From NCBI GenBank assembly GCA_029876055.1, contig CM056878.1, positions 3,100,001-3,164,000 on the forward strand: a stretch of DNA of 64,000 bases, in the 5' to 3' direction. Made by a program: the position numbers and the translations under genes. Shown piece after piece: positions 22,210 through 33,868 of this stretch. This DNA comes from Madurella fahalii (Eukaryota; Ascomycota; Sordariomycetes; Sordariales). The notes beneath the pieces were generated by a model that saw only the letters and a program-made list of their open reading frames with translations, was not told the origin of the DNA and did no database searches. The stretch's first letter is position 1; every line of letters starts with the position of its first letter.

Positions 22210-23548
22210 CTACATCCTCGACGGTATCCACCAACCCTCCACCACGGCCGTTATCAAGCGGTTCGCAATGGCCGTCTGCGGCGGAAGGCGTAGCGCCCCT
22301 TCTACATACCCCTCAGGAGCCGCCTCACCCAGATTACTTGTCCCCTTCGCCAGCGCTTCTTTAACCTCTTCAAGCGGGAACCACTTGGCGCTCTCCAACT
22401 CAGCGTCATGTCCAAGATAGATATTCTCTCCGTCTCCTGGCAGCGCCTGGCCAATTGCGCCAATCATCAGACTCGCTGGGAACGGCCACGGCTGTGAGCT
22501 GTGCAGGGTAACCCGGCCCACACGGACGCCACTCTCCTCCCACACCTCCCTTCGCACCGCCTCTTCGATAGACTCGCCCGGTTCTTGGAACCCAGCCAGG
22601 GTACTAAACCAGTACTTGGGCCACCGACGCTGCCTGCCGAGGAGGACCTTGGTCCCGTCCGCATTAACAATCGCCATGATCACAGTCGGATCGGTCCTCG
22701 GAAAGCTGTGATTCGAAACAGTCCCCCTCGTGGCGCACGGCTTGCGGTCCCTAACCTGCCCACCAGCCTTATCCGTCGGAGGGCACACCCTCTTGGTGCC
22801 CGCGTGCACGGACAGCGTAGGCTGGCCGCACTGCGCGCAGAACGGCGTCCTCGCGTTCCAATCGATCAGGGCGCGTGCGTGGCCATACATAGCCGCTAGA
22901 GCCCCGCGTTCGTCAGCAACCGCACCCAACCTCCTCCTCCTCCTCGTCGTCGTCGAACAGAGAAGCCTCACCTTGGCCAGCGTGCAGCCCCATATGCCTC
23001 GGCCCGCCCTCATAAAACACCCACCCCCTCCCCTTCATCTTCTCCAGCAGCTCCTCGACCAGCTCCTTCACCCCCTCCCGCGGAGTGGCGTCGACAGCGA
23101 AGTACGGATCGCCCTCGAACTCCCGGTACTTGAATGCCTCCTCCCGCTCCCCGTCCCTGTCCCCATCTCCCTCGCGTGCCAACTCTCCCCTCTCGTCTAC
23201 CCCAAGCAGCACCACCACGACGTGCGCCTCCTCCGAGTTGTACTCGCGCACCATCTCCTCCTCGCTCCTCGCGAACGGATCCGCGCCCGTCAGGGGGGCC
23301 ACGTCGGCGTAGCGCGCGAAAGCGAGGCGGGCCGGGTCGTCGGCGCGCACCAGCGGGGCGAGGTTATTCAGGAGCAGGAAGCGGGCGCGGGGGTGGGAGA
23401 AGGCGCGCCGCAGAAACTCTTGGTCGTCGCGGAGGAAGGAGACGCGGTTGAGCGGGCTGCCGGAGAAGTAGTTTGCGATTTCGGGGCCGAACTTTTTGGA
23501 GAGGAGGGAGTCCTCTGTCGGGAGGACCGGGAGATCCGGGACCGGCAT
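22210..23548 (-). CDS. npy1: Peroxisomal NADH pyrophosphatase (Nudix hydrolase, Npy1/NudC type)
   Basis: These enzymes cleave NADH (and, in the NudC group, NAD-capped RNA) into NMNH and AMP. The model is complement(join(22210..22895, 22972..23548)), 420 residues. The 76-nt intron (CAAG|GTGAGG...GCTCTAG, branch CTGAC) joins GLHAGQ to AAMYGHARALIDWN. A NudC-type N-terminal domain of about 190 residues is followed by a zinc ribbon with CAQC at about 212-215 and Cys near 230 and 246. The Nudix box is GFQEPGESIEEAVRREVWEE at about 294-313, followed by SGV. The C-terminal tripeptide SRM fits the PTS1 consensus, so peroxisomal location is inferred, as for yeast Npy1. An in-frame ATG at 23692 would add 48 His/Thr-rich residues; I prefer 23548, where the conserved part begins. 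Confidence 0.9.
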
Positions 23549-24043
23549 TTTTGAGAAGGTGGGTGGGTTAGGCAAGGGAGTTGTGCGTGTTCGTGTATGT
23601 GTGTGTATGTGGGAGAGAAAGAGAAAGACTGCTGAGGAGTTGGGGAGGTAGAACAAGTGCACAAAAAGGTGCCCTAAGGTAATGGATGCCAAGGGAATCG
23701 GGGCGGCGTCATTAAATAGCGGCGGTCCAGGTTTGACGGAATTTCAGCGCCGGTTGGCGGGGGCGGGGCTGATCCCCAGGGGGCGGCCGCGACAACCACC
23801 GGGAGCCGGAGCTACGCTGATGAGTAATTCCCGGTCTTCGTTTTCCCGCTTACCAATGCCGAACCGGCCGGATTTAAGAAAATACGGCTGGCCAAAATGA
23901 CATAGCCATAAGGAAACACATGCCCGCACACCAGCAAGAGACGCAATGCATAGGGCAAAACATGATTTCATTATTCCGTGTTATCGTGCTTTACCCTACG
24001 AATGGGCTTGTGACTTTTACCCCAAACCGTTCCAGCACTCCAC
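23549..24043. other. Spacer between npy1 and the uL1 gene
   Basis: About 495 bp. It holds the npy1 promoter and the 3' flank of the ribosomal protein gene. A repetitive TGTGTGT/CGTGT stretch occurs near 23585-23610. No gene is seen. Confidence 0.6.
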
Positions 24044-24962
24044 TTAGTAGAGCCGCTTGGGAGGAGACATGGTAGCCTTGATGGTCAAGCTGCCAACGTT
24101 CTGCCAGCCCTTCTTGAGCAAGGAGACCAGGTAGTTGATGGCCAACATGATGTTGGCGACCAGCTGCTCCTGGGTCATACCGACGTTGCCGACGGCGACA
24201 CCCATGCACAGGACCTTCTTGAGCTGGAACTTGACGGTCGACTTGACCTCGTTGATCTTGCCGGTAAGATCATCCGCGTGGGACACGGGAGTAGGGAATT
24301 TGCCGGCTGCAGACGTAAGTTAGCGCTGTGGCCGGCTACTGTGATACTTGGCGGGATTCCGGGACCAAAAAAAGAAAAAAAAAAAAAGGAGAAACCATAC
24401 CCTTGGACAGACCGGGACCCAGCAGACGGGGAATCTGCTTGATGAGGGTGTCGGAGGCGACAAACGCATCGTACTTGCGGGCGAGCTTCTTGATGAGCTT
24501 CTTGTTCTTGTTGAGCTTCTTGAGGTCATCGGCGCTCATGGCATCGACACCGCCGTGCTTGGCACGGTCGATATCGTGCTGGTCACCGAGAATGCAGATG
24601 CTCATGTTCGGGCGGGGGACGGTGGGCAGCTTGACAGTGCCAGAGAAACCTGGTATTCTGGTCAGTCCTCGGCCGGGTTCCTTTCAATTTCCGTCTCGGT
24701 CGACATACGCTTGTCACGCTGGGGGTCATAGTTCTTCAGGCCGATCTGGAGCCTTTTGTGGCCGTCAGCTATTGTCCTCTCGAATGGCCGTTTCATTCTC
24801 ATGGAAATCCTTACTCCACGGTCTCCAGGAAGTTGCGCTTCTTCGTCTCGTTGCTGTACTCGAGGAGCTCAGCGACATTCTGACGCACACCGGCTGCAAA
24901 CAAGTTAGGTCGAGAGCGGCGCAAGGGCGATTGGCGAGCGTACCGACGGAGATCTTGGACAT
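24044..24962 (-). CDS. rpl1: 60S ribosomal protein uL1 (L10a/Rpl1)
   Basis: uL1 forms the mobile L1 stalk that guides deacylated tRNA from the E site. The model has five exons, complement(join(24044..24306, 24401..24649, 24709..24752, 24815..24893, 24944..24962)), 217 residues, the normal length. The protein begins MSKISVAGVRQNVAELLEYS and runs through ETKKRNFLETVELQIGLKNY, QRDKRFSGTVKLPTVPRPNM and RLLGPGLSKAGKFPTPVSHA. It ends SLTIKATMSPPKRLY, the usual eukaryotic L10a C terminus. Introns are 50-94 nt and mostly early in the gene, as is common for ribosomal protein genes. The fourth intron (counted from the start) contains a long A-rich run in sense complement. All joins keep frame and restore conserved sequence. 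Confidence 0.95.
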
Positions 24963-26303
24963 TTTGACCGTCTTCCAGTAGAATTTCTTCTATAGGTGAG
25001 GTTTATTGCGTCGTTGACGAGAAAGCTGGGGTTCGAAGTCGAGGAAACGAATTTGTGGGTTCCTGGCCGAGTTTTTGTGTGCAGACTGCGGGGCTCGGAC
25101 CGTCAAATCTTGGCGAAGGGTTTGGTTGTAGCGTGGGAGCGGCGCAGCTTGCGCCAACTGTTAACAGCTGAACAGCAACCCTTGGTTGCCGGAGTGGGCC
25201 CTAGCGCGGACTTGAGTTTCACGGGATGCAGACGGCTCGCAGGACGAAACAGGCACCGACAGAGACGGAAACAATCTGGGACCCATGACTGTGCACAATA
25301 ACATCGGTGCCTCGCAGCTGGCGCGCTAACCTGTAGGCAGGGTGATATCCGGCGGTGCTGAGGTTGATCGCAGATCTGCCTAACATGATCTCCCTCGTAG
25401 GACACTCATAGTACAAACTGTTTCGCAAGAAGCGGGGTGCTGGCCACAGTAGCTACCATCATCACACTCTCTCCTTCCCTTCGAGCGGAGGCGTATAACA
25501 GTCTCCTGCTCCTCGTGCCCGTATCTGTAGCTTCGAGAACCATGAGCAGTGAATAGCGTAACCGTCTACCGTACCGGGCCATGTCCTGCCGACAGTGCAA
25601 AAGAGTGGAGACGGAGGAGAACATATGTAGTCTGCACCAACATCAGCCTCCCTTTCGGTCCGATGCTGAACTACACAAACAGCGCCTGTGTTGGTGTCTG
25701 GACAGGATCCAGGAATCAGGCGGCCAGGAGGATGAATCTTTTTTGGGAGCTTCATGCTGAGGTAAAGTAAAGTAAGTTACAAGTAGCGTCTCAGCGGGAA
25801 TTCTGCGCAGATGATCTGCGCCAAAAGACCCACCTGGAAACCGAAGTTTGTGGAGCACAGTAACTTGTTAAGGCGGGGCGGTTTAGAGCCGCCTCCCCAA
25901 TGTCTTGTTATCGTCCGCATTCAAAGCCTCAGGCTGATCGAAGGCGCGCCGTCAAGAGCGGGGCCCAAGTTCCAGCGTTTTCTTTTGGTTTACAGCTGGG
26001 GCACTCGTTACAATGCCTCGGATGGAAGCGTCAGCAGCATCGCTTTAGCATTCAACCCACGCCAAAGCCCGACATGACACTGGCCTGCATGAGCATCCAA
26101 ACCAGCCCAACTTAAATTCCAGCCGGAGAGTCTGAGCTTGCTGAGATAAGGTGCAGTCACATGCAGCTGACATGTTTTCCAGTCAAGCTGCCAGAGCATG
26201 TGGTCCAGTCTAGCGACTTAGCCCGTGATATTTTGGCTGCGTCCTGTTCTCAGCATGACACACCACTGCCCCGAGCCCTCCCGAGTGCGCCAGACAAACC
26301 GCC
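24963..26303. other. Intergenic region upstream of the uL1 gene
   Basis: The first few hundred bases should be the ribosomal protein promoter and leader. A strong GC hairpin-like stretch (GGCGGGGCGGTT...GCCGCCTCCCC) lies near 25873-25899. No gene is recognised. Confidence 0.45.
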
Positions 26304-27299
26304 ATGGAAGCGACAACGCAGTCACCAAATCCTGCATCTCATAAAGGGCTTCTCAGAGATGAAACGATTGCCCTTCGACGTTTATTTGGATACTGCGATA
26401 ATATCACAGCACCCTTGGTACCAGACTTCCTTGGCATCAGACTTCCAAAGACAAAATTAAGGGATGTGAGATTCCTTAGTATCGATATCGACTCATTGCA
26501 GCAAAAGGAACAAGTTATTCAGCAATTCCATATTGGCATATCCCTTCTCGACACTCGGAATTTGCAAGCCTCCATCCTTGGCTCGCCAAATGCGAAACCG
26601 GAGGCTCGAATGATAGAGTCGCATCATTTTGTCGTCGGATGTGCCAAATTTTCTCGGAGAAAGTCCAATAAGTTCTTATTTGGTCCATTCGAAACTCTTT
26701 CTCTCGCCGATCTTAGGGTAAGACTGGAAGCGATGATTTTACACCGCGATATTATTCTTGTCTGCCACGGGGCGGATCGGGAGCTCACGGTACTCCGACA
26801 AGTCGACATTGATCTTCACCCTCGTTAAATCATCGATACCGTCAAAGCTGCACAATATCCACTCCAGCTATCTTATAGATATAGTCTGGAAAATTTACTT
26901 ACCGAGCTCAATATTCCATTTTGCAACCTCCACACCGCCGGGAATGACGCTCATTTGGTCCTCCGGGCTCTTCTGATGATCATTGTCCGAGACGCGGAAC
27001 TCCAGTTGGACATCCCTGCACTCCCACATTGGTTGCCGACACTTAGAGGAATCGCTCATGCTCCATGGCTAACTACTGCAAAGTCGGAGGACCTTGTGCG
27101 CGCTACCGAGCCAAACGCCCCTCTCAAGCCAGCCCGGTGTCAATACCCTCGACAGAAGGCCATGTCGGAAAGGAAGGACCCAGAAGCCGGGACAGACCAC
27201 CTAACTACGCTCACGGCTTGTGGTGAAATGGTGCAGAAACGAAAGACCGGTAACCATATCGCAGGAGATGAAGAGGAGGTAATGGGAGCAAGGAACTAA
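26304..27299 (+). pseudogene. Gfd2/YDR514C-like exonuclease-fold gene with one in-frame stop
   Basis: The frame starts MEATTQSPNPASHKG and enters an RNase-H-like domain: FLSIDIDSL (first acidic cluster), QFHIGISLLDTRNL, FLFGPFETLSLADLR and DIILVCHGADRELTVL. This pattern matches the Gfd2/YDR514C-like C-terminal domain of fungal proteins. A TAA at 26826-26828 interrupts it after DIDLHPR. Reading on in the same frame restores the family's ending (IIDTVKAAQYPLQLSYRYSL, then LHTAGNDAHLVLRALLM) up to the stop at 27299. No intron with plausible signals removes the TAA. CAA-to-TAA is one possible origin. It may also be a sequencing error or a readthrough case, so decay is likely but not proven. Confidence 0.65.
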
Positions 27300-28827
27300 G
27301 AGAGAGGTAGAGTTTAATGATACCACCATTCTACCCCTAACGGGAACCTTACTTCCTCGCAGCATGTACACTGCTTCGTACGGTACCCAGACAATCTGGC
27401 CGTTCTACCCTCTAGGTCCTTGATGCTCACAGGCCAAAGCCTTGTTAATCCTTCGACGCCCGTCTAAACCCCCGGTGCATCCGGCACCTCGTCTCTCCTC
27501 TATAGCTGCCGCGGCCGCGATGCTCTCCCGGCGGCAGCTCTATAGCTGTACTCGAACCTCGGACGGTATTATTGACGTAACTCGTTGTTATATGCCATTC
27601 TCGAGTACCAGGGGAATGAACAGCTGCTTATATGCGATAATAGAGGGTCAGAAAAATCGAAAGGCCGGACACCAGCACAACGAATTTCAGCGCGAGAGAT
27701 GATCTGCCCATAATGTATCAATGATACTGTACATACCAGCAAAAGAGCTGCGTGCTCCGAAACGATGCAGCATGCGGCGGTAAATGGAGCGCAGGCCCAA
27801 GTCCGAACCTTCTCCTGGCCGAGAACGGCTTGTTGTGGGCCGTTGCATCCGAGAATCTCGATCGATGCTAACGACCGGCGTCGCCTTTCCGCGCACCCCT
27901 CTGTGTTATCTCCGGCGGGAAACTATTGCCGACAAGAGGTGTAAAAGGAATATTGCTCAATATCTCGATGACAGTGCAATACAGGGTGCAGCCGACTTGC
28001 GCGTAGGTTTAAGCCCCCCTGGCTCTGACCAACATGCATGTGTTTAATCGGATTCACATATCCCGGAAGTGGCCGGTTTCAGATTGTCCGTGGCACACTG
28101 CACAGGGCGCTGTACCGTACGACGACATCTCATGCAGCGCAGGGAGAATGGCCATCATCTGGTATCAGCGAGACGCCACGGTTAGCAAAGGGAATTATGG
28201 AAACCGGTGAGATGGAGTAACGTCTAAATCTGCTCATGCACGACCTTGTAGGCATTAATGCTGAGTCACGCCGGAGAATTGCGATGTCGTTGCACCCTCA
28301 ACCCCTTCCTCTCACTGCCACACAAATACAACCTGGACTCTACCACAACTACTATCGGCAGGGCTGCGCAGCTACCCGGTTTCGTTTCACGCCACGGCGC
28401 CGGGTCTGTGAGCTTTCGGCAGATCGGCTCGGCATTGAAACCCCGTGCAAATCCAAGTTCTTAGACTAAGAGGGAAACAGAGTCATCTCGTAGCGGTCTG
28501 TGCGCTAGTAATACTACGGCTTCCTGCGAAGATGATATTTCTCACAGTCGTGGCCGCCGGCTCAGACCTTTCCACTACCAAGCAGCGCGCCAGGGTTCTG
28601 ACAGGAAGGAAGTCTCAGTATGTTTGAGCGCTACTCGTCTGATCTGGGATCATGTTCATTGAGGCCTCTTGGTCTCGCTGGTAGGCTAGAAGCTCTTGAA
28701 TACATCTGCTGCAGTGTCCCTGAGAGCCGGACACGATGCCGCTGCCAGACCTTTGCAAACTGCGAGCCGGAAGATTTTCCATCTCGTCTTATAGAGGTGT
28801 CCCACGCAAAAGCTCTCCTAGGCCACC
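27300..28827. other. Intergenic region
   Basis: About 1.5 kb without a supported gene. Frames near 27442-27702 and 28236-28469 are short and low complexity. It probably includes the promoter of the rhodopsin-domain gene. Confidence 0.45.
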
Positions 28828-30241
28828 ATGCAATTCGCGGCCCAGACGATAGCATCATGGCCACAGCCGAACTACGTCAACCCGGAAGTTCACAGCCCTG
28901 TTAGTGTTATCGTCGAACTGTTCCTTCTCTGCGTGGTGACGATCCTCTTATCAATCCGGCTCTATACACGCTGCCGTATATCCAGAGGATTTGGGAGGGA
29001 CGACGTCTTGATCTTCATGGCATATGTCGGTCTCCACCGAGATGCCAAACTTCCTAGAGAACCGAGACTAACGTGTGATAGCTTCCGGCCGTTGCGTTTG
29101 TGATCATAGAGGTAGTTGCCTATTACAAACTTGACAGAGACAAACATATCTGGGACGTCCGGCCGGAACTCGCAGCACCGAGCTTGCAAGTCGGGTATGC
29201 CGCCCTGGTAACAGCCCTGAATCGTGCGGCTGTTTGCTGACAAACTTCGCAGTCTCGCCGAGCAGATCTTGTTCGCCATAGCCACCTGTTGTACCAAGCT
29301 CTCCGTCCTGGCTCTTATCTACCGGATCACTTCCGTTGCGTCCGGTTGGCCGAAGAATCTCACCATCATTGTGGCTGTTGTGGTGGCACTGGACGCGTTT
29401 GCATTCATACTTGTCTCCATCTTTCAGTGCACGCAAGTTCATCCGGCGTATCCAGGACAATGTGATAGGGTTACGAGTAGCTAACAGCAAACCGGATCAC
29501 AGGCCGATTTCCGATATATGGACCATATCCATTACACCACAACGCTGCATAGACCACGGGGTCCATCTATTAGTGGCCAGCATCATCAACACAGTCCAAG
29601 ACTTTGTGATCGTCCTTGTGCCCATCAAAACGGTGATTGGTCTCGACCTACCGGTAACACAACGCGCGACTGTTCTCCTCTTGTTTGCGGGAGGCCTCCT
29701 GGTCTGCATCGCTGGCGCCGTCAGAACCCATTTCACCTGGCTCATGGTGTCCAGTCCGGATGGGGACATCAACTGGCACTCGTATGACATGATGTTGGCG
29801 AGCTCGATTGAGCTGCTACTCGGAATAGTATGTCCGCCGTCACATCCCGATCCCGCAGGCCGTTACTAATAGTATCGTACTAAGTAGACGTGCGCCTCGG
29901 CTCCAGCAACCAAACCTTTCTTTACCCTGTACGCCACTCGCCTCCCTCAGCTAGTAGTCCAGACCACCCGGAAGCTCAACACCGTGCGGCGCAAGGGGAA
30001 ACGTAGTGCATCGAAAACGACATTGGTTTCGATCTACATCATCCACGACATCGACATCCAACCCGCTTTCCCCAAGGCGCTTGGGGTGGATATGTCCAGG
30101 GAAAGCGGTCTTACCACAGCGCCAGACCTGAACAAGCCGCTTCCGGAAGTTCCCAAGGTGACACTGGACCTCAGAATTGGAAGGTCTCTTACGTGGAATG
30201 ATATGGGGAGTCCCCGATCCCCGTCCAGTGTGTTGTTCTGA
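28828..30241 (+). CDS. Rhodopsin-domain (PTH11-like) seven-helix membrane protein
   Basis: The model is join(28828..29025, 29082..29194, 29253..29432, 29503..29827, 29888..30241), 389 residues. Helix 1 is VSVIVELFLLCVVTILLSIR, followed by LYTRCRISRGFGRDDVLIFM, the hallmark R-x10-GxDD of fungal rhodopsin-domain proteins. Then come LPAVAFVIIEVVAYY, CTKLSVLALIYRITS, IIVAVVVALDAFAFILVSIF, VHLLVASIINTVQDFVIVLV and RATVLLLFAGGLLVCIAGAV. The last segment TCASAPATKPFFTLYATRLP is also typical. The tail is cytoplasmic and basic, with no CFEM domain. The third intron appears to use a GC donor (AC|GCAAGT) with branch GCTAAC. Function in the family is mostly unknown; a sensory role is inferred. Confidence 0.82.
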
Positions 30242-30879
30242 GAGCACACTCGATCATTGACCGTTCCGAGGAAGTAGCTTGGTGACTGCGAGGTACATTT
30301 GAGGGTTATATGTGTGTCGGCTGCGTGTGATGCTAGAATATCAGTAATAAGACTCGCGGTCGAACGTGGAATTCCTTGGTTATGCGAGCAGCACGGGAAG
30401 CGGGCAGAAAGGGTTCGGTGGGGTATATTGCCTCAAAGGATGGCGTCTTTTCGTACAAGAAAAACCACCTATAGATTGAAAATGGAGGGTCTCCGCCATC
30501 TGTAGTGCCGATATTCTTGACGTATGTGCCGGGCGCTCATCTATTCCAGAGTCAGGGCAAAGCAATAGTTGACACGTTGTTCGAAAGCGATAGTTGACAC
30601 GTATTGCCCTCTTCAGTGACAGGTAAGTGTGTTGCAGGACTATAAATTGGTCGATGGCCCGCTAAGTAGTAATGGAAAAGAATGCATTTGTAGACTGTCG
30701 AGCACGGAAACCATGACAAAACAACGCGATATACCGCCCTCAAGTCTGCTCTACCCGTGCGCCTGACCCCAAACTCTAACCCTCATCACATACCATTATT
30801 ACTACCATAGGTTGCTTTGGCAGCACCAATGGCGTTCATTGCTTCCAACATATCCTTTCACGGCTGCTTAGGACTCCTT
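30242..30879. other. Intergenic region left of the minisatellite
   Basis: No gene. A 13-bp direct repeat ATAGTTGACACGT occurs at about 30565 and 30590, 25 bp apart, and may be a paired binding site or a small duplication. Confidence 0.45.
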
Positions 30880-31310
30880 TCAAGCCATGTTGGTGGAGTG
30901 CGGTCTCGGCCGATAACGGCGATATTAACGAGTGTTGGCTTTGCTGGTTTGTGGTGTTCCTACTCAGGAATCCTCTTCAAGCCATGTTGGTGGGAGGGCG
31001 GCTGATAACGGCGATATTAACGGGTATTGGCTTTGCTAGTTTGTGGTGTTCCTAGAACGCCGCCGGATCCATCGCTGTTCGGGACTGAGAGGGCGGCTGG
31101 TAACGGCGATATTAACGGTATTGGCTTTGCCAGTTGTGGAGGGCGGTCTCGGCTGATAATGGTGATATTAACGGGTATTGGCTTTGCTAGTTTGTGGTGT
31201 TCCCAGAACCCCGCCGGATTGCTGTTCAGGATTGGGAGGGCGGCTAGTAACGGCGGTATTAACGGGTGCTGGCTTTGCTAGTTTGTGGTGTTCCTAGAAC
31301 GCCGCCGGTA
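30880..31310 (+). repeat. Minisatellite with about 92-bp units
   Basis: Five copies of a core built on ACGGCGATATTAACGGG, then TATTGGCTTTGCTAG, then TTTGTGGTGTTCC start at about 30911, 31003, 31098, 31154 and 31246. Spacing is 92, 95, 56 and 92 bp, so one unit is truncated. Copies 2, 4 and 5 are followed by AGAACGCCGCCGG-like sequence. CAAGCCATGTTGGTGG occurs twice at the left end. Copies differ by scattered substitutions. Confidence 0.85.
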
Positions 31311-32628
31311 ACAGTAAGCGGAGTGTCCACCAGGAGCAAATGAATAGGAGCGGTAGGGGGTCGGTTCTGCGAATCCCGAGACGTAGGAATCTAAGATTTG
31401 CGGAGGACTGGGACTTGAACTTACCCGGGTCTAGGGGGAAAGGAGGACGAGGCGGGGCTGGTTGAGTTGGCGTTGATTTGTGGTGGAGGGATAGTTGAGC
31501 GTTTTGTGCCGCGCGGGCCATGATGAAATGAAGGATGCTTTAACAGCTTTGCGGAGACTGGAAAGCGGTTGTAGAACAGCAAGGTTCGGGTCTGAGGAAA
31601 ATCTTAGTTGATGCAAGAAACTCTGTGCTTGACAGACCAAAGTTTGGATTGTCAACCTCTGTCTTTCTGTCTTCCGCAGCTTGTTTCTCCTTTATATACA
31701 GATCCCGCGATCCTGTTCTACAATGCCCAAGCCCCATAGTTCTATGACAAAAGCAGACCATCGATGATACGGCCGTTTAACCGCCAAAACTGGATGGCCG
31801 GATCACACTGCCACAGACGACAGATGGAGGCCCAACTGTGAAACGGAACCGGACAAGTCCAATGCTGGGCGTATCACAGCCCAAGATTGAAGGCGCATCG
31901 AAAGAGGGAGATGAAGAGCGCACGGGAGCGGCTGCGGACCGGGCATCGACTAACCTGGTGTCGAAAACGGCATCACAAAGACGCAGGAGCAGCTGGAAGC
32001 GGGATCAAGACACGTCGGGGGTGGGACTCGTGAATTACCGGCCTCCTACGTACGGCGGAATACATCCGATGGCTGTGGCATGTCACGATTGACAATCGAC
32101 GACAGCCGAGTCTCAACGTATACAGGTACACATGGACAACCACTGTGGTCTTTGTGGCGTCAAGGCATCTCCGGACCCTGCGAGACCAAGTGGTACCCGA
32201 GTTTCTCGTCGCTGGGATATGCAATGATTCCGAGGCTAACTTCTCACCCGCACTTGCAGCTTATCTGCCAAGTCTGCCACTGGGCACCCCCGGATCTGCG
32301 GTGACTAGCGAGTTTTGATGTCTCTGCACCATGAGTGGGCAGACCAAACTACCACTAGTACGACAGGGCGGCCTGCGTAAGCTCGAGGATGGTTTGACGG
32401 CAACTCGGTTACTGGAGGACGGTCAGGTTCCGCCTCATTGAACGGGTATCCTCCAGGCCGTTGCTCCTCATGTCCTGTCCTCTTGCCCGGAAGGCAAGGT
32501 CGGAAGCTGCCGAACACCAACATCGCCTCCTTGATATCGGCCCCATACTGCGTCATCTCAGGCATTGACACTGATACTCGTGGGACACAATCACATTGTT
32601 GTACCGAGGAAGCCGTGGATAGTCCGCC

Positions 32629-32667
32629 TCCTCGGCTCAATCAGTGGGTGCTGGCCTGAGCCGAGGA
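32629..32667. repeat. 11-bp inverted repeat (hairpin)
   Basis: TCCTCGGCTCA at 32629-32639 and TGAGCCGAGGA at 32657-32667 are perfect complements with a 17-nt loop. GAGGAAGCCGT also occurs on both sides as a direct repeat. No flanking T-run makes it a bacterial-style terminator, and the role is unknown. Confidence 0.7.
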
Positions 32668-33206
32668 AGCCGTCTGCCGACCTGCAATGCATCTCTGTTT
32701 CCCATTCATGAGGGATGTCGGAAGCCCCCGCCCGCCAGCATCCGTCGCCATAAGAGGCTACGGGTTCTGGTCCCGAAGGAGAATAATGACGAGGCAAATC
32801 CAGTATTCTCTGGCACGCAAATATGACCGATGGCGAGTGGGGGGAATCAAAACCGGTTGATTAATCGTGCGCGAAAGTGTATGAATGAAGAAAGGAAAAA
32901 AAGGAAGAGACAGCGAGCAGATCTGAAGTCGGTAAATCCTGCAGGGGCAGGCGAGGTCGGCTCCATATCGGGCCGACGCTGTCGTCGAGGTCGCACAGAC
33001 CACCTCAGGATTGGAACGCGAACCTGCTCCAGGCGGGCGCAACTCTTTCTCTCTCCCTCTTCAACAACAAATTTCTTTCATGGTTGCAAGTTCGTCAACT
33101 GCCCGGCTCTACTATGACGCTCGCCACAATCCTCCACACAACTTACCTACCACTGCATATCAGTTCTCTTGGCCATGACAGCAGCTAGGTTAACCGACCC
33201 CTAATG

Positions 33207-33218
33207 TACAGTACTGTA
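33207..33218. repeat. 12-bp palindrome TACAGTACTGTA
   Basis: A perfect palindrome in intergenic DNA. Its half-site GTACTGTA recurs in the hairpin at 59008-59040. Confidence 0.65.
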
Positions 33219-33868
33219 TGTAGTCTAGACAACGGGTGCCGGGATTGGCCGAACAAGTGCCCTCTCCACTTTTTCTTCCATTGATAAAAGAAAAACCTGA
33301 ACCGGCTCTTCAATTTCCCTCCCGATCTGCCAAAAATGGTTTTGACTGCGAAACCCAGTCAAGCGCTGTTCTCAATCACCCTCAACCAGCGCACGCTCAG
33401 TTGCACCGGGGTATTCTTAATCGATGATCGATGCGGCAGGAATCCATCCGAGCATCGATTCGTCGTGATACCTCTCTCTGCTGGGCTGCGCCGGGTGATC
33501 CCATCCCTCGCTGGCGCCGGGGGGAACATTGATCAAGCGAAACCACAACTTGCCTGCCTCTGTGCTCTTTCCATGCGCAATAGGTTAACTTTGTAATATC
33601 GTTCGCAGTGGAAGAAAGATCCAAAGGCCTAGACAGCCAGTCCCATCCACCCCGCTGCTGAGTACTCGTGTGCGGTAGCGGGACTAAAAAGGACAGACAT
33701 TTCTGTGTAATCTCTATGCTACGTTCATTATCACCCGTCATGTCATGGTAACCAACATACGTCATGTCCCCCGAAGGTATTTTCCCATGAAGATTACATG
33801 TTGTCCTTCGCCTCCCGGATTGACCAACCGTGACTCCAAAATGCCGGAAACCCAGAAACATACATGCC

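Larger units (their letters stand above)
31311..33868. other. Gene-poor region between the minisatellite and the Zn2Cys6-like gene
   Basis: About 2.5 kb without a convincing gene. A minus-strand segment from 31521 (MARAAQNAQLSLHHKSTPTQ) runs into a good GTAAGT donor near 31425 and could be an orphan first exon of a lost gene. A strong hairpin (32629-32667) and a 12-bp palindrome (33207-33218) are listed separately. Confidence 0.4.

Noticed and set aside
25873..25899. GC-rich hairpin resembling a structured RNA or terminator
   Set aside because: Imperfect and isolated, with no tail or promoter context.
27442..27702. 86-residue plus-strand frame
   Set aside because: Alanine run and no homology pattern; not distinguishable from chance.
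31294..31521. Possible orphan first exon with a GTAAGT donor
   Set aside because: No acceptor or downstream exon restores a protein, so I mention it only within the intergenic note.
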